Shown: positions 1 through 9,679 of the stretch, piece after piece
Layout: the number at the start of each line of letters is the position of its first letter
Numbering within the stretch: position 1 is the first letter of the stretch
DNA from: Cytobacillus oceanisediminis
Lineage (GTDB): Bacteria; Bacillota; Bacilli; Bacillales; Cytobacillaceae
Length of the DNA stretch: 64,000 nt
Assembly (NCBI RefSeq): GCF_003182355.1
Contig: NZ_QGTW01000004.1
Coordinates: forward strand, 186,001-250,000
Reading direction: 5' to 3'
Notes under the pieces: generated by a model
What the model saw: the letters and a program-made list of their open reading frames with translations, nothing else
What the model was told of the DNA's origin: nothing
Databases searched by the model: none
Made by a program: the position numbers and the translations under genes

Positions 1-288
1 CATCCGACGTTTTTATATGAATCGATTTGGAATATAATTGGTTTTATCATCCTTATATTATTAAGAAGAGCCAATTTGCGCCGCGGGGAGCTTTTCTTAA
101 CGTATGTGATCTGGTATTCTATCGGCCGTTTCTTCGTAGAAGGATTGAGAACAGACAGCTTGATGCTAACCGACACATTAAGAATCGCGCAGACGATTTC
201 AATTGCTCTTATTATTGGAGCGCTTGCCCTCATTTTCTATAGAAGAAAAACAGGTTTGGCAGACGCCCGCTATTTAGATAAAGCATAG
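1..288 (+). CDS. lgt: Prolipoprotein diacylglyceryl transferase, C-terminal part
   Basis: Lgt moves the diacylglyceryl group from phosphatidylglycerol onto the lipobox cysteine of prolipoproteins at the membrane. Only the last 95 codons are in the window; the reading frame is open from base 1. The visible part begins HPTFLYES, a conserved Lgt signature, has a membrane helix, then the [20 protein letters not shown] segment with the family's conserved Gly-Arg-Phe-x-x-Glu, and a last helix near the C-terminus. It ends with TAG 27 bases before yvoD, as in the Bacillus hprK-lgt-yvoD-ppaX cluster. At least four lipoproteins in this window (39635, 45310, 53533 reverse, 63105) would be its substrates. 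Confidence 0.93.
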   Translation, partial: HPTFLYESIWNIIGFIILILLRRANLRRGELFLTYVIWYSIGRFFVEGLRTDSLMLTDTLRIAQTISIALIIGALALIFYRRKTGLADARYLDKA

Positions 289-315
289 AAAATTTAACGA
301 ACAAGGAGAAAAGAG

Positions 316-1263
316 ATGCTGGTTGAATCATCGAAACGGGGGCTGATGGTCGGCTTAAAGACAACATGGACGCTTGGAAAAGTCATTTTCCCGGTTACGC
401 TGATCGTGGCGATGCTGCAGCATACGCCAGTGCTTCCTTGGGTTATAAAGCTGATCACGCCTCTAATGAATCTGATTGGGCTGTCAGGAGATGCAGCCAT
501 ACCGCTTGTTTTGGGAAACTTTTTGAATTTGTATGCCGGGATCGGGGCGATTTTAACGCTTGATCTCACGGTAAAAGAAGTTTTTATTATCGCAGTAATG
601 CTGTCTTTTTCGCATAATATGCTGATTGAGTCAGGTGTGGCCCTTAAAGTCGGCGTAAAGCTGTGGGTTATTCTCGCCGTAAGATTTGGCCTTGCGTTCC
701 TAAGTGCTATTGTCATCAATCTTGTATGGCAGGGCGGTTCGGAAACGGCTAAGTACGGATTTATCCCTGCAAAAGAAGAACAGGTATCCGGATTCATTCC
801 CATCATGATGGATGCACTGCAAACAGCACTGCTTGGGATTTTCCAGCTTGCCATAATTGTTATACCGCTTATGGTGACTATTCAAATTTTAAAAGACAAA
901 CAATGGCTCGCTGTTTTTTCAAAATGGATGGCGCCTGTCACAAGGGCGCTGGGTATGAAAGAAAATACGTCAACCACTTTGGCGGCTGGATTGCTGATTG
1001 GTCTCGCCTACGGGGCGGGTGTTATGATACAGGCTGTTCAGGAGGATGGTGTCAGCAAAAAAGATGTAACGATCGCATTTGTGTTCCTCGTAGCCTGCCA
1101 CGCTGTTGTGGAGGATACGCTGATTTTTATTCCTCTTGGCATTCCAATCCTGCCGCTCCTGCTCATCCGATTGGGTGTGGCAATTGTGCTGACACTGGTG
1201 GTCGCAATGATTTGGAACCGTGCTGATCTGGCAAAAAGAAAGGAAGCAACATATGAATATTAA
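316..1263 (+). CDS. yvoD: Nucleoside-recognition (gate) domain membrane protein YvoD
   Basis: A 315-residue integral membrane protein with about eight hydrophobic segments, made of two similar halves (roughly residues 1-140 and 150-310) in the style of nucleoside-recognition/gate-domain proteins. Its biochemical role is not established. The start ATG follows AAGGAG at a normal distance. Position between lgt and ppaX matches B. subtilis yvoD, which is the main basis for the name. The 3' end overlaps ppaX by 11 bases, so the two are probably translationally coupled. Confidence 0.85.
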   Translation: MLVESSKRGLMVGLKTTWTLGKVIFPVTLIVAMLQHTPVLPWVIKLITPLMNLIGLSGDAAIPLVLGNFLNLYAGIGAILTLDLTVKEVFIIAVMLSFSHNMLIESGVALKVGVKLWVILAVRFGLAFLSAIVINLVWQGGSETAKYGFIPAKEEQVSGFIPIMMDALQTALLGIFQLAIIVIPLMVTIQILKDKQWLAVFSKWMAPVTRALGMKENTSTTLAAGLLIGLAYGAGVMIQAVQEDGVSKKDVTIAFVFLVACHAVVEDTLIFIPLGIPILPLLLIRLGVAIVLTLVVAMIWNRADLAKRKEATYEY

Positions 1264-1900
1264 CACTATTTTATTTGATTTAGACGGAACATTAATCGAT
1301 ACAAATGAATTAATTATTTCTTCATTTTTGCATACGCTGGGGCAGTATTACCCGGACCGCTATCAGCGTGAGGATGTCCTCCCGTTTATGGGGCCCACGC
1401 TTCATGAGACATTTGAATCGATCAACCCGGAGAAAGTCGAGGAAATGATCGCAGTTTACCGGGAGTACAATATTAAAAATCACGATATCCTTGTGAAGGA
1501 GTTTGAAGGCGTATTCGAAACAGTACGGACTTTAAAAGAATCCGGCTACAAACTGGGCATCGTAACTACCAAGGTTTCCAATGTAGTTGAAAAGGGCTTA
1601 AAGCTGACAAATCTTGATCAATTTTTTGATGTGGTTGTGACGCTTGATCATGTTGAAAAGCCGAAGCCGGATCCGGAGCCTATTTTAAAAGCATTGAATT
1701 TATTGGATGCAAAGCCGGAAGAAGCAATCATGGTCGGGGATAACTCCCATGACATTGAAGGCGGAAAAAACGCTGGCACGAAAACGGCAGGCGTCGCTTG
1801 GACAGCCAAGGGCCACGAGTTTCTGGCCCGCTTTGAACCGGACTATATGCTCGACAACATGGCTGACCTGCTTGATATCCTTGAGGCAGAAAAGCAATGA
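1253..1900 (+). CDS. ppaX: Pyrophosphatase PpaX (HAD family)
   Basis: Hydrolyses the inorganic pyrophosphate released when HPr kinase/phosphorylase dephosphorylates Ser-P-HPr or Ser-P-Crh, linking it to carbon catabolite repression. HAD motifs are all present: motif I DLDGTLID near the N-terminus, motif II Thr in GIVTTK, motif III Lys in EKPKPDP and motif [13 protein letters not shown] place the start at ATG 1253 ([12 protein letters not shown]), after AAAGGAAG, not at the in-frame ATG 33 bases upstream. This gives 215 residues, the usual PpaX length. It overlaps yvoD and yvoF, indicating one operon with lgt and presumably hprK upstream of the window. Confidence 0.92.
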   Translation: MNINTILFDLDGTLIDTNELIISSFLHTLGQYYPDRYQREDVLPFMGPTLHETFESINPEKVEEMIAVYREYNIKNHDILVKEFEGVFETVRTLKESGYKLGIVTTKVSNVVEKGLKLTNLDQFFDVVVTLDHVEKPKPDPEPILKALNLLDAKPEEAIMVGDNSHDIEGGKNAGTKTAGVAWTAKGHEFLARFEPDYMLDNMADLLDILEAEKQ

Positions 1901-2448
1901 GAAAAACGGAACGTTACCCCGTCGAGGGCGGCAATTCTCTCTGGCATGTGTATAAAACCGTTCCGTTCTGGAAGGTCGTCAAAAACTTTGTCGTAATCCA
2001 GTTGGCACGCTATACGCCATTCCTGGGCTTGAAGAATTGGCTTTACCGGACGTTTCTGCGTATGAAGGTCGGGGATCAAACATCATTCGCGCTCATGGTC
2101 ATGCTGGATGTCATGTTTCCGGAAAAAATCAGCGTCGGCCGCAACACGGTTATCGGCTATAACACAACGATTCTGGCACATGAGTACCTGATCAAAGAGT
2201 ATCGTCTCGGCCGAGTCGAAATTGGCAGCGAAGTCATGATCGGCGCCAATTCGACGATTTTGCCGGGTGTCACGATCGGTGACGGAGCCATCATATCCGC
2301 GGGAACGCTCGTCCACAAGGATGTGCCCGCCGGAGCTTTCGTTGGCGGTAACCCGATGCGGATTATCTACACAAAAGAAGAACTCGCCGGACGCTGGGCC
2401 GACGATCCGATTTATGGCGTTAATGAGAAGAAGGCTCCGCTGGCATAA
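1897..2448 (+). CDS. yvoF: Left-handed beta-helix acyltransferase YvoF
   Basis: A 183-residue acyltransferase of the hexapeptide-repeat class (LacA/WbbJ-like O-acetyltransferase family). The C-terminal half carries the repeats: [27 protein letters not shown] and [15 protein letters not shown], ending in the family's [10 protein letters not shown]. The acceptor sugar or metabolite is unknown. ATG overlaps the ppaX stop by four bases (ATGA), so it is the last gene of the lgt-yvoD-ppaX-yvoF operon. A hairpin plus T-run overlaps its stop codon. Confidence 0.85.
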   Translation: MRKTERYPVEGGNSLWHVYKTVPFWKVVKNFVVIQLARYTPFLGLKNWLYRTFLRMKVGDQTSFALMVMLDVMFPEKISVGRNTVIGYNTTILAHEYLIKEYRLGRVEIGSEVMIGANSTILPGVTIGDGAIISAGTLVHKDVPAGAFVGGNPMRIIYTKEELAGRWADDPIYGVNEKKAPLA

Positions 2449-2467
2449 ACTGGCGGGGTTTTTTTTA
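2435..2467 (+). terminator. Terminator of the lgt-yvoF operon
   Basis: CCGCTGG and CTGGCGG form a 7-bp stem with two G-U pairs around a 6-base loop, followed by GG and eight T. It overlaps the yvoF stop. Confidence 0.7.
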
Positions 2468-2510
2468 TGCGGGAAAGCTGTGATCAGGAGGCTGGTGGAT
2501 AGGACCACAA

Positions 2511-2590
2511 CCGCATCAGATGAAGGAGTGGCGCATAAATTCAAAAAGTGACGCAAAAACACGGAAAGTGCTTCATATATTTTATCGGTC
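2511..2590 (+). repeat. Orphan array of degenerate 20-bp repeats
   Basis: Read in 20-base lines from 2511, three or four units line up: the words (C)CGCAT, GCGCATAAA, ACGCAAAAA and TTCATATA recur at exactly 20 bases, and AGTG recurs at 2527, 2547 and 2567. The layout (word, then ATAAA-like tract) matches the arrays next to the three NERD genes at 9503, 28989 and 50079, but no NERD gene lies here. Similar words (TTAGATAAA at 2617, CTTAATAAA at 2671) continue without a clean period to about 2730, perhaps decayed units. The 2449-2960 gap otherwise holds only a terminator and the hisZ promoter. Confidence 0.5.
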
Positions 2591-2791
2591 TTCAGAAGCC
2601 TCAAATTGCCAGCTAAATTAGATAAAGTTTGGTAAAACCCGAAAACTTGCTGGATATGCCGCCAAACATACTTAATAAACTAGAAGGACCAATCAGCAGA
2701 TACGATCCCAGCATCAAGCTGTATATTCTAAGCGCAAAAAAACTCAATCGGCTCAAATAACCTCCCATATAAAAGTACAAACTAAAAGAAA

Positions 2792-2825
2792 GCTCCTTTT
2801 TCAAATCAAAAAGGAGCCTTTTTTT
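2792..2825 (+). terminator. Strong hairpin terminator upstream of hisZ
   Basis: GCTCCTTTTT and AAAAAGGAGC form a perfect 10-bp stem with a 6-base loop followed by C and seven T. It isolates the his promoter from upstream transcription. Confidence 0.8.
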
Positions 2826-2857
2826 ATGCCGGACCCTATTTTTCTGTAATCTATCAG

Positions 2858-2886
2858 TTGACGGCAAACCCGAAGCGCGTTACACT
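2858..2886 (+). promoter_or_regulatory. Sigma-A promoter of the his operon
   Basis: TTGACG, 17-base spacer, TACACT, with the transcript expected to begin about 65 bases before the hisZ start. No T-box or other leader structure is apparent between it and hisZ. Confidence 0.65.
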
Positions 2887-2960
2887 ACATATAACTTCAA
2901 TTTGCTACCATATTAGCGAACTAAAGGATTCGGAATTTTTTATCATAGAGGTGAATCATT

Positions 2961-4145
2961 TTGAGCCGATTATTTATGTTTGAAAAGCCATTGGGCATGA
3001 GAGATACATTACCTGATTTGTATGAAAGAAAAGCTGCAGTCAGGTCATCCATTCAGGAAGAAATGAAGCGCTGGGGCTACCAGTTCATTGAAACGCCTGC
3101 GCTTGAATATTACGAAACGGTGGGAGCGGCGTCTGCAATTCTTGATCAGCAGCTGTTCAAGCTCCTTGACCAGCAGGGCCACACACTTGTCCTCCGCCCG
3201 GACATGACGGCACCAATCGCACGGGTTGCGGCTTCACGTTTGTTAAAAGATGAGCTGCCAATCAGGCTGGCTTATTCAGCGAATGTTTACCGCGCCCAGC
3301 AGCGGGAGGGAGGCCGCCCGGCCGAGTTTGAGCAGATCGGCGTTGAATGTATTGGCGACGGTACAATTAGTGCAGATGGAGAAGGAATGGCACTGATGAT
3401 TTCTTCCTTAAAAGAAGCAGGGCTCCAGAACTTCCAGCTGTCTGCCGGCCATATCGGTTTTGTGCGCGAATTCTTCCAGCAGATTCTAGGAACAGAAGAA
3501 AGAGTCGAAAACTTAACTAGATTTTTATATGAAAAGAATTATGTAGGGTATAGGGAACATGTAAAGAGCCTGGCCCTTTCATCAATTGATAAACAAAGGC
3601 TTCTTGACTTCCTCAAATTAAGAGGCGGAGAAGAAGTTATTGAGCTGGCTTACGGCCTCCTCGAAAACGGTACAGGCAAAAAGGCGCTTGCCGAGCTGCA
3701 GCAGCTATGGGGAATCATGCTTGATTACGGCCAGGAGGATACAGTCAAATTTGATTTAACGCTTGTCAGCCATATGAGCTATTACACGGGAATTCTTTTT
3801 GAAGTCTATGCCGGAAACGTCGGTTTCCCAATTGGAAACGGCGGACGATATGATCTTCTGCTGCAAAAATTCGGGAAAGACACAGGAGCTACCGGATTTG
3901 CGATCAGGCTGGACCGTCTTCTTGAAGCGCTTGAAGACAATAAAGCAGCTGAACCTGTGTATTGCATTTTATATAGCCCGGAGCGTCGCAAAGAAGCGTT
4001 CCAGCTTGCGAAGGAACAGCGCTCCTCCGGAAAGAATGTCGTCCTCCAGGATATCAGCGGTGTAAAGGATTTGGATGCCTGCACGAACCAGTATGAGGAT
4101 ATTACCTTTTTAGTCGGAAAAGCTGGAAAGGAGAGCGTAAAATGA
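2961..4145 (+). CDS. hisZ: ATP phosphoribosyltransferase regulatory subunit HisZ
   Basis: A 394-residue paralogue of the histidyl-tRNA synthetase catalytic core that lacks aminoacylation; it pairs with short-form HisG to make active ATP phosphoribosyltransferase. The N-terminus has class II synthetase-like motif 2 ([11 protein letters not shown], then [25 protein letters not shown] split over two strands) and a motif 3-like GNGGRYDLL segment; the C-terminal anticodon-binding domain is missing, as expected. The TTG start is chosen because AGAGGTGA lies seven bases upstream; ATG at 2976 is an alternative. First gene of an eight-gene his operon in the B. subtilis order; overlaps hisG by four bases. 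Confidence 0.93.
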   Translation: MSRLFMFEKPLGMRDTLPDLYERKAAVRSSIQEEMKRWGYQFIETPALEYYETVGAASAILDQQLFKLLDQQGHTLVLRPDMTAPIARVAASRLLKDELPIRLAYSANVYRAQQREGGRPAEFEQIGVECIGDGTISADGEGMALMISSLKEAGLQNFQLSAGHIGFVREFFQQILGTEERVENLTRFLYEKNYVGYREHVKSLALSSIDKQRLLDFLKLRGGEEVIELAYGLLENGTGKKALAELQQLWGIMLDYGQEDTVKFDLTLVSHMSYYTGILFEVYAGNVGFPIGNGGRYDLLLQKFGKDTGATGFAIRLDRLLEALEDNKAAEPVYCILYSPERRKEAFQLAKEQRSSGKNVVLQDISGVKDLDACTNQYEDITFLVGKAGKESVK

Positions 4146-4786
4146 GTGATGTTTTAACAATTGCGATGCCGAAGGGCCGTATTTTTGAAGAAGCTGCGGA
4201 ATTGCTGCGGCAGGCGGGCTTTCAATTGCCTCCTGAATTTGATGATTCGCGCAAGCTGATTATAGATGTACCGGAAGAAAAATTCAGGTTCATACTTGCA
4301 AAACCGATGGATGTTCCAACTTATGTGGAGCACGGCGTTGCCGACCTCGGAATCGCCGGGAAGGACGTAATGCTTGAAGAAGAACGTGATGTTTATGAAC
4401 TGCTTGATTTAAAAATCAGTGCCTGCTATCTTGCGGTTGCCGGTTTGCCAAACACAAAGCTTAATGATGTTGCTCCTAAAATCGCGACGAAATATCCGCA
4501 TATTGCAGCAGCCTATTTCCGCGAGCAGGGAGAGCAGGTTGAAATCATCAAGCTGAACGGCTCCATTGAGCTGGCGCCGATGATCGGGCTTGCAGACCGG
4601 ATCGTGGATATTGTTTCAACTGGCCGTACGCTAAAAGAAAATGGACTCATAGAATATGAAACAATTGTCGGCATCACTTCAAGGCTGATTGTCAATCCTG
4701 TCAGCTACCGCATGAAGGATGAACGAATCAGCGAGCTTGTCGGCCGTCTGTCAGAAGTTATTTCAGGAGAAGAAATTCGTTCTTAA
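4142..4786 (+). CDS. hisG: ATP phosphoribosyltransferase catalytic subunit, short form
   Basis: Catalyses the first step of histidine synthesis, joining ATP and PRPP. At 214 residues it is the short form lacking the C-terminal histidine-binding domain, so feedback control must come through HisZ, encoded just upstream with a four-base overlap. Family features seen: [11 protein letters not shown] at the N-terminus, [10 protein letters not shown], and the PRPP-binding [14 protein letters not shown] loop. Confidence 0.95.
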   Translation: MSDVLTIAMPKGRIFEEAAELLRQAGFQLPPEFDDSRKLIIDVPEEKFRFILAKPMDVPTYVEHGVADLGIAGKDVMLEEERDVYELLDLKISACYLAVAGLPNTKLNDVAPKIATKYPHIAAAYFREQGEQVEIIKLNGSIELAPMIGLADRIVDIVSTGRTLKENGLIEYETIVGITSRLIVNPVSYRMKDERISELVGRLSEVISGEEIRS

Positions 4787-4801
4787 AGGATGTAGAGCCC
4801 T

Positions 4802-6073
4802 ATGAAAATTTTGAAAGTAAACGACCAGATTTCAATTAAGCGTTCGGTTGATAGTGGAACGGAAGAACAGCGGGCGATTGTAAAAGATATCATTGAAACT
4901 GTTCGCAAAAATGGAGACCAGGCGTTAAAAGGATATACGGAAAAATTTGATGGCATCTCCCTTGATGATTTCGCGGTGACACAGGCTGAGATTGAAGAAG
5001 CCTATAGCCAGGTGGATGAAGAAATCCTTGAAATAATTAGGGAAGCATCCGATAACATTAAGTCATTCCATGAAAAGCAGCTTCGCCCGTCCTGGATGAC
5101 AACTGAGGAAAATGGCACTGTCTTAGGGCAAAAGATTACACCGCTTGATTCGGTAGGGTTGTATGTACCAGGCGGAACTGCGGCATATCCGTCATCCGTA
5201 CTTATGAATGTAATTCCGGCAAAGGTGGCGGGCGTCAAACGGATTGTGATTACTTCACCTCCTGATAAAAAGACCGGCAAGCTCCCTCCGGCGGTTCTGG
5301 CAGCAGCGCACATCGCAGGAGCGGAAGAAATTTATAAAGTTGGCGGCGCACAGGCCATTGCGGCTCTTGCATATGGAACAGAAACGATCCTTCCTGTCGA
5401 TAAAATCACTGGTCCGGGAAACATTTTTGTAGCCCTCGCCAAGCGTGAAGTTTTTGGCGATGTGGATATTGATATGATCGCAGGTCCAAGCGAAATTGCA
5501 ATTCTTGCAGATGAAACGGCACAGCCAAATGAGGTGGCGGCCGATCTTTTATCACAGGCCGAGCATGACCCGATGGCGAGCGCTGTGCTCGTTACACCAT
5601 CGGCAGCTTTGGCAGAAGCGGTTTCAGCAGAAGTTGAAAGCCAGCTTGCTGTGCTCCCGCGCCAGGAAATTGCTGCTCAGTCGATTGAGAATTATGGCGC
5701 CATTTATGTGACTGAAAGCATGGATGAGGCAGTTGAAACGGTTAACAATCTCGCTCCGGAACACCTTGAAATTTTGACAGAGAATCCCATGGTGCTTCTT
5801 GGACAGATCCGACACGCAGGTGCGATTTTCCTCGGAAGATTCAGCCCTGAACCGGTCGGCGATTATTTTGCAGGCCCGAATCACGTCCTGCCAACCAACG
5901 GAACCGCCCGTTTTTCAAGTCCGCTAAACGTGGAGGATTTTCAAAAGAAATCAAGTATTCTTTTATATAGTGAAAAAGCTTTAAGAAGCAATGGCGAAAA
6001 AATTGCGGCATTTGCGCGTCTAGAAGGACTTGAAGCCCATGCCCGGTCCATTGAAACTAGATTAAGAAAATAA
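4802..6073 (+). CDS. hisD: Histidinol dehydrogenase
   Basis: NAD-dependent, zinc-containing enzyme that carries out the last two oxidations, histidinol to histidine. 423 residues, full length. Visible signatures are [25 protein letters not shown], in two parts of the nucleotide-binding region, [16 protein letters not shown], the metal-ligand region [10 protein letters not shown], the catalytic Glu-His in PEHLEI and [13 protein letters not shown]. It begins 15 bases after hisG and lies inside the his operon. Confidence 0.96.
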   Translation: MKILKVNDQISIKRSVDSGTEEQRAIVKDIIETVRKNGDQALKGYTEKFDGISLDDFAVTQAEIEEAYSQVDEEILEIIREASDNIKSFHEKQLRPSWMTTEENGTVLGQKITPLDSVGLYVPGGTAAYPSSVLMNVIPAKVAGVKRIVITSPPDKKTGKLPPAVLAAAHIAGAEEIYKVGGAQAIAALAYGTETILPVDKITGPGNIFVALAKREVFGDVDIDMIAGPSEIAILADETAQPNEVAADLLSQAEHDPMASAVLVTPSAALAEAVSAEVESQLAVLPRQEIAAQSIENYGAIYVTESMDEAVETVNNLAPEHLEILTENPMVLLGQIRHAGAIFLGRFSPEPVGDYFAGPNHVLPTNGTARFSSPLNVEDFQKKSSILLYSEKALRSNGEKIAAFARLEGLEAHARSIETRLRK

Positions 6074-6088
6074 GCTGGAGGAATAATT

Positions 6089-6676
6089 ATGGCCAGAACT
6101 GCAGAAATTTCCCGTAAAACAAATGAAACAAATATCTCACTGTCCTTGAACATAGATGGGGAGGGCAAAAGTGACCTGGAGACAGGCGTGCCTTTTATGA
6201 CCCACATGCTTGACCTGTTCGCCAAGCACGGACAATTCGACTTGAACATCGTTGCAAATGGCGATACGGACGTTGATGACCACCATACGACAGAGGATAT
6301 CGGCATCTGTCTTGGACAAGTGCTGAAGGATGCTTTAGGTGATAAGAAAGGCATCAAGCGCTATGGCAACGCTTTTGTTCCAATGGACGAAGCATTGGCT
6401 CAAGTGGTGGTTGACCTCAGCAACCGGCCTCATTTGGAAATGCGCGCCGAGTTTCCAAGCCAAAAAGTAGGCACGTTTGATACGGAGCTTGTGCATGAAT
6501 TCCTCTGGAAGCTTGCACTTGAAGCAAGAATGAACCTGCATGTGATCGTCCACTACGGACAAAATACACACCATATTATTGAAGCGATTTTTAAAGCGCT
6601 TGCTCGTGCTCTTGATGAAGCAACAACCATTGATCCGCGGATTAAGGGAGTTCCATCAACGAAAGGGATGTTGTAA
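6089..6676 (+). CDS. hisB: Imidazoleglycerol-phosphate dehydratase
   Basis: Monofunctional HisB (195 residues, no phosphatase domain) that dehydrates imidazole glycerol phosphate to imidazole acetol phosphate. The two manganese-binding signatures are clear: [14 protein letters not shown] and [36 protein letters not shown] provides a strong ribosome binding site after hisD. hisH follows without a gap (TAA then ATG). Confidence 0.96.
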   Translation: MARTAEISRKTNETNISLSLNIDGEGKSDLETGVPFMTHMLDLFAKHGQFDLNIVANGDTDVDDHHTTEDIGICLGQVLKDALGDKKGIKRYGNAFVPMDEALAQVVVDLSNRPHLEMRAEFPSQKVGTFDTELVHEFLWKLALEARMNLHVIVHYGQNTHHIIEAIFKALARALDEATTIDPRIKGVPSTKGML

Positions 6677-7315
6677 ATGATCGGCATCATTGATTACGGA
6701 ATGGGGAATCTTTTTAGCGTCAGCAAAGCGCTCGAACGCTTGGAAGTGCCTTATTTTTTAACTGAAAATAAAGATGAGCTGATGAAGGCAGATGGATTGA
6801 TTTTGCCGGGAGTCGGCTCCTTTAAAGATGCAATGTCCATCTTAAATTCTACAGGCCTTGCTGATCTGGTAAAAGAGTATGCAGAAACAGGAAAGCCGCT
6901 CCTGGGTATTTGCCTCGGGATGCAGCTTTTGTTTGAGGGCAGCGAAGAAAATGGGCTGACAGAAGGTTTGCAGCTCTTGCCTGGACATGTAAGAAAATTT
7001 CCTGGAGTTACAGCAGAAGGCGAAACGTATAAGGTTCCGCATATGGGCTGGAATCACCTTAAATTCCTACATAGCTCTCCAATTTTAAAAGGGCTTGAAG
7101 AAGATTATGTATATTTCGTTCACTCCTATTTTGTGAATACAGATGATAAAGAAGTTGTCATCAGCAGAAGCTTGTATGATGTAGAAGTGCCCGCGGTTGT
7201 AGGAAGAGGAAATGTATTCGGAATGCAATTCCACCCTGAAAAAAGCAGTTCGCTCGGCATGTCACTGCTGCGCAATTTTACCGAGCTGGTTGAAGAAAGG
7301 ATGTCTGTGAAATGA
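6677..7315 (+). CDS. hisH: Imidazole glycerol phosphate synthase, glutaminase subunit
   Basis: Class I glutamine amidotransferase that feeds ammonia to HisF. 212 residues; the catalytic triad is visible as Cys in [12 protein letters not shown] and His-x-Glu in [10 protein letters not shown]. The ATG directly follows the hisB stop, and the gene overlaps hisA by four bases, keeping the operon tightly coupled. Confidence 0.96.
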   Translation: MIGIIDYGMGNLFSVSKALERLEVPYFLTENKDELMKADGLILPGVGSFKDAMSILNSTGLADLVKEYAETGKPLLGICLGMQLLFEGSEENGLTEGLQLLPGHVRKFPGVTAEGETYKVPHMGWNHLKFLHSSPILKGLEEDYVYFVHSYFVNTDDKEVVISRSLYDVEVPAVVGRGNVFGMQFHPEKSSSLGMSLLRNFTELVEERMSVK

Positions 7316-8043
7316 GTTTTGCCATTTATCCTGCAATCGATATGAGAGGCGGCAAATGCGTCCGGCTGCTGCAAGGGGACTATGACAAGGAAACGGTTTA
7401 CGGCGACTCTCCTTTTGATATGGCAAAAAAGTTTGCCGATGAAGGAGCGGACTGGATTCACATGGTAGACCTTGACGGCGCAAAGGACGGCAAACGGGTA
7501 AATGATGAGTATGTTATCCAGGCAGCTCGCGAGCTTGGCGTTTCTGTCCAAATCGGCGGCGGAATCCGTACGGAACAGGACATCCTGCACTATCTTGAAA
7601 ATGGTGTAACCCGTGTGATTATCGGAAGCATCGCTGTTTCCAGCCCCGAGTTTGCAATCGAAATGATCAGGAAGTACGGAAGGGCCATTGCTGTCGGGCT
7701 TGATGCAAAAAATGGCTATGTTGCGACACATGGCTGGCTTGAAACCTCTGAAGTAAAGGCAGTTGATCTGGGGAAAAAATTTGCCGATTCAGGTGCTGAA
7801 ACTTTTATTTTTACCGATATTGCAACAGATGGGATGCTATCCGGACCAAACGTTGAAGCGGTTCGCCTCCTCGCAAAAGAAACAGGCAAAAATGTCATCG
7901 CTTCCGGCGGTGTCAGCCAGCTTGCCGATCTAAATCAATTAAGACAGTTCGCTTCTGAAGGTGTTGCGGGGGCAATTGTTGGAAAGGCCATTTACGAAGG
8001 CCGCTTTACAGTTACGGAAGCCCTGAAAGAGGTGAAGGAATAG
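7312..8043 (+). CDS. hisA: ProFAR isomerase
   Basis: Isomerises ProFAR to PRFAR on a (beta/alpha)8 barrel. 243 residues. Catalytic Asp in [13 protein letters not shown] near the N-terminus and the second Asp in [14 protein letters not shown] in the C-terminal half, with phosphate-binding GGGIR and ASGGVSQL loops. Overlaps hisH by four bases and hisF by one base. Confidence 0.96.
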   Translation: MSFAIYPAIDMRGGKCVRLLQGDYDKETVYGDSPFDMAKKFADEGADWIHMVDLDGAKDGKRVNDEYVIQAARELGVSVQIGGGIRTEQDILHYLENGVTRVIIGSIAVSSPEFAIEMIRKYGRAIAVGLDAKNGYVATHGWLETSEVKAVDLGKKFADSGAETFIFTDIATDGMLSGPNVEAVRLLAKETGKNVIASGGVSQLADLNQLRQFASEGVAGAIVGKAIYEGRFTVTEALKEVKE

Positions 8044-8801
8044 TGCTGACAAAAAGAATTGTTCCTTGTCTGGATGTTAAAGATGGCCGTGTTGTAAAAG
8101 GAATTCAGTTTGTCCAGCTACGCGATGCCGGCGATCCGGTTGAACTTGCCCGTTTTTACGATGAGCAGGGTGCCGACGAGCTTGTATTCCTTGATATTTC
8201 TGCGTCTCATGAAGGACGGAAAACAATGGTTGAGGTTGTCAAGGCGGTTGCTTCTGAACTTGCGATTCCTTTCACAGTAGGGGGAGGGATCAATGCGCTT
8301 GAAGATATGAAGCGGATCTTGCGTGCAGGGGCTGACAAGGTCTCGTTAAATACAGCAGCTGTCAACAACCCCGATTTGATCACGGAAGGTGCGAACTTCT
8401 TCGGATCCCAGTGCATCGTCGTTGCCATTGACGCGAAATATGATGAAGAGCTAGGTTCGTGGCGCGTTTACACACATGGCGGACGGACACCAACAGAACT
8501 TGAAGTCATTGCCTGGGCACGGGAAGCTGCAGAACGCGGAGCCGGTGAAATACTGCTGACAAGCATGGATTCAGACGGCGAGAAAAAAGGCTTCGATATT
8601 AAGCTGACAAAAGCAGTCAGTGAAGCTGTTTCGATTCCGGTTATCGCATCCGGCGGTGCAGGCAATGCCGACCATTTTGCGGAAGCATTTATCGACGGAA
8701 AAGCAGATGCCGCGCTGGCAGCATCGATTTTTCACTATAAAGAAACATCTGTTGAAGAAGTGAAAGCGTACATAAAGGATAAAGGGGTGGTTGTCCGATG
8801 A
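8043..8801 (+). CDS. hisF: Imidazole glycerol phosphate synthase, cyclase subunit
   Basis: Uses ammonia from HisH to convert PRFAR to IGP and AICAR. 252 residues in the barrel fold; catalytic Asp in [14 protein letters not shown] and Asp in [15 protein letters not shown], phosphate loops VGGGIN and ASGGAG. The GTG start shares its G with the hisA TAG stop, and AAAGAGGTGAAGG just upstream serves as ribosome binding site. Confidence 0.96.
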   Translation: MLTKRIVPCLDVKDGRVVKGIQFVQLRDAGDPVELARFYDEQGADELVFLDISASHEGRKTMVEVVKAVASELAIPFTVGGGINALEDMKRILRAGADKVSLNTAAVNNPDLITEGANFFGSQCIVVAIDAKYDEELGSWRVYTHGGRTPTELEVIAWAREAAERGAGEILLTSMDSDGEKKGFDIKLTKAVSEAVSIPVIASGGAGNADHFAEAFIDGKADAALAASIFHYKETSVEEVKAYIKDKGVVVR

Positions 8802-9454
8802 ATATCGAAAATGTGAAGTTTGATGAAAAGGGGCTAATCCCTGCTGTGGTGCAAAATGCGCAAACAAAAGAAGTTTTAACATTGGCTTATATGAATCGGG
8901 AATCTCTTTTGAAATCAGTGGAAACAGGCGAAACCTGGTTCTTCAGCCGTTCCCGCAATGAGCTTTGGCACAAAGGGGCAACAAGCGGAAACACGCAGAG
9001 AATCGTTGAAATGAAGCTTGATTGCGACCAGGACGCCATTGTGGTCCTGGTGGAACCCGCAGGGCCTGCCTGCCATAAAGGAACAGAAAGCTGCTTTGAG
9101 GAGAGAGTATACGGGGAAGAAGCCGGCAGATCTGCTGCAGACTTGGCCGCTTACGAAATCCTTTATACACTTGAAAAAGTCATCCAAGAACGCGAAAAGA
9201 CCCGCCCTGAAGGAGCTTATACGACTTACCTCTTTGAAAAAGGCGTCGATAAAATCCTGAAAAAAGTCGGCGAAGAATCAGCGGAAGTCATCATCGCAGC
9301 AAAAAACCGCGATAAGGAAGAACTAAAATGGGAATCAGCCGACTTGATCTATCACTTAATGGTACTCCTGCGCGAACAGGACCTGCCTTTTAATGAAGTT
9401 TTGAGAGTATTAAATAAGCGGCACGATAAGAAATCCGAACCGGCCTCCGAATAA
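8798..9454 (+). CDS. hisI: Bifunctional PR-AMP cyclohydrolase / PR-ATP pyrophosphatase
   Basis: A fused HisI-HisE enzyme of 218 residues for steps two and three of the pathway. The N-terminal cyclohydrolase domain (about 1-110) shows [20 protein letters not shown], the LDCDQDA metal site and GPACH; the C-terminal HisE domain (about 120-218) shows [16 protein letters not shown], typical of the MazG-like pyrophosphohydrolase. Four-base overlap with hisF. Last gene of the operon; a terminator overlaps its stop. Confidence 0.95.
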   Translation: MNIENVKFDEKGLIPAVVQNAQTKEVLTLAYMNRESLLKSVETGETWFFSRSRNELWHKGATSGNTQRIVEMKLDCDQDAIVVLVEPAGPACHKGTESCFEERVYGEEAGRSAADLAAYEILYTLEKVIQEREKTRPEGAYTTYLFEKGVDKILKKVGEESAEVIIAAKNRDKEELKWESADLIYHLMVLLREQDLPFNEVLRVLNKRHDKKSEPASE

Positions 9455-9471
9455 GGGAGGACGGTTTTTTT
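9439..9471 (+). terminator. Terminator of the his operon
   Basis: CCGGCCTCC and GGGAGGACGG pair over nine positions with one mismatch, followed by seven T. It overlaps the hisI stop codon. Confidence 0.8.
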
Positions 9472-9502
9472 ATACAATGGTCGAGTTGCCTTGAATTGTG
9501 TG

Positions 9503-9603
9503 AGATGTTAGATAAAATCTGAAACATGCTAGATAAATCTTTAAAGGTATTAGATAAAATTAAAAACATGCTAGGAAAAACTCAAAACGTGCCAGGCAAG
9601 TAA
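9503..9603 (+). repeat. Array of five 21-bp repeats upstream of NERD gene 1
   Basis: The core TAGATAAA or a variant starts at 9509, 9530, 9551, 9572 and 9593, exactly 21 bases apart each time. Units run TTAGATAAA, GCTAGATAAA, TTAGATAAA, GCTAGGAAAA and GCCAGGCAAG, so the array decays toward the gene. Between cores are A-rich spacers with AAAC. It lies 77 bases before the start of the NERD gene and after the his terminator. Period, word-plus-ATAAA layout and location recur at 28989 and 50079. Confidence 0.8.
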
Positions 9604-9679
9604 AATTCTCTTTATTAAAAGCAGGAGGATAGTGTGATTTAATCGAATATTTTCTTAAAATGACTAGGGAGTGGTGCTT

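Noticed and set aside
294..854. Long antisense frames opposite yvoD, hisD, rnr, rpoN and others.
   Set aside because: They mirror the codon bias of the sense gene, lack ribosome binding sites and show no domain features.
2613..2867. An 84-codon minus-strand frame upstream of hisZ.
   Set aside because: It spans a strong terminator and the hisZ promoter and lacks a binding site.
2792..2960. A histidine T-box leader before hisZ.
   Set aside because: No T-box sequence, specifier stem or antiterminator could be found between the promoter and the start codon; the hairpin at 2792 lies upstream of the promoter.
9503..9603. The array near 9503 reads as Leu-Asp-Lys heptads and the one near 29050 (reverse) as Leu-Ser/Thr-Ala-Lys heptads, suggesting a coiled-coil peptide gene.
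   Set aside because: A 21-base step always gives seven-residue periodicity. Array 1 has an internal stop and no binding site, and arrays 2 and 3 contain 20-base steps that break the frame.
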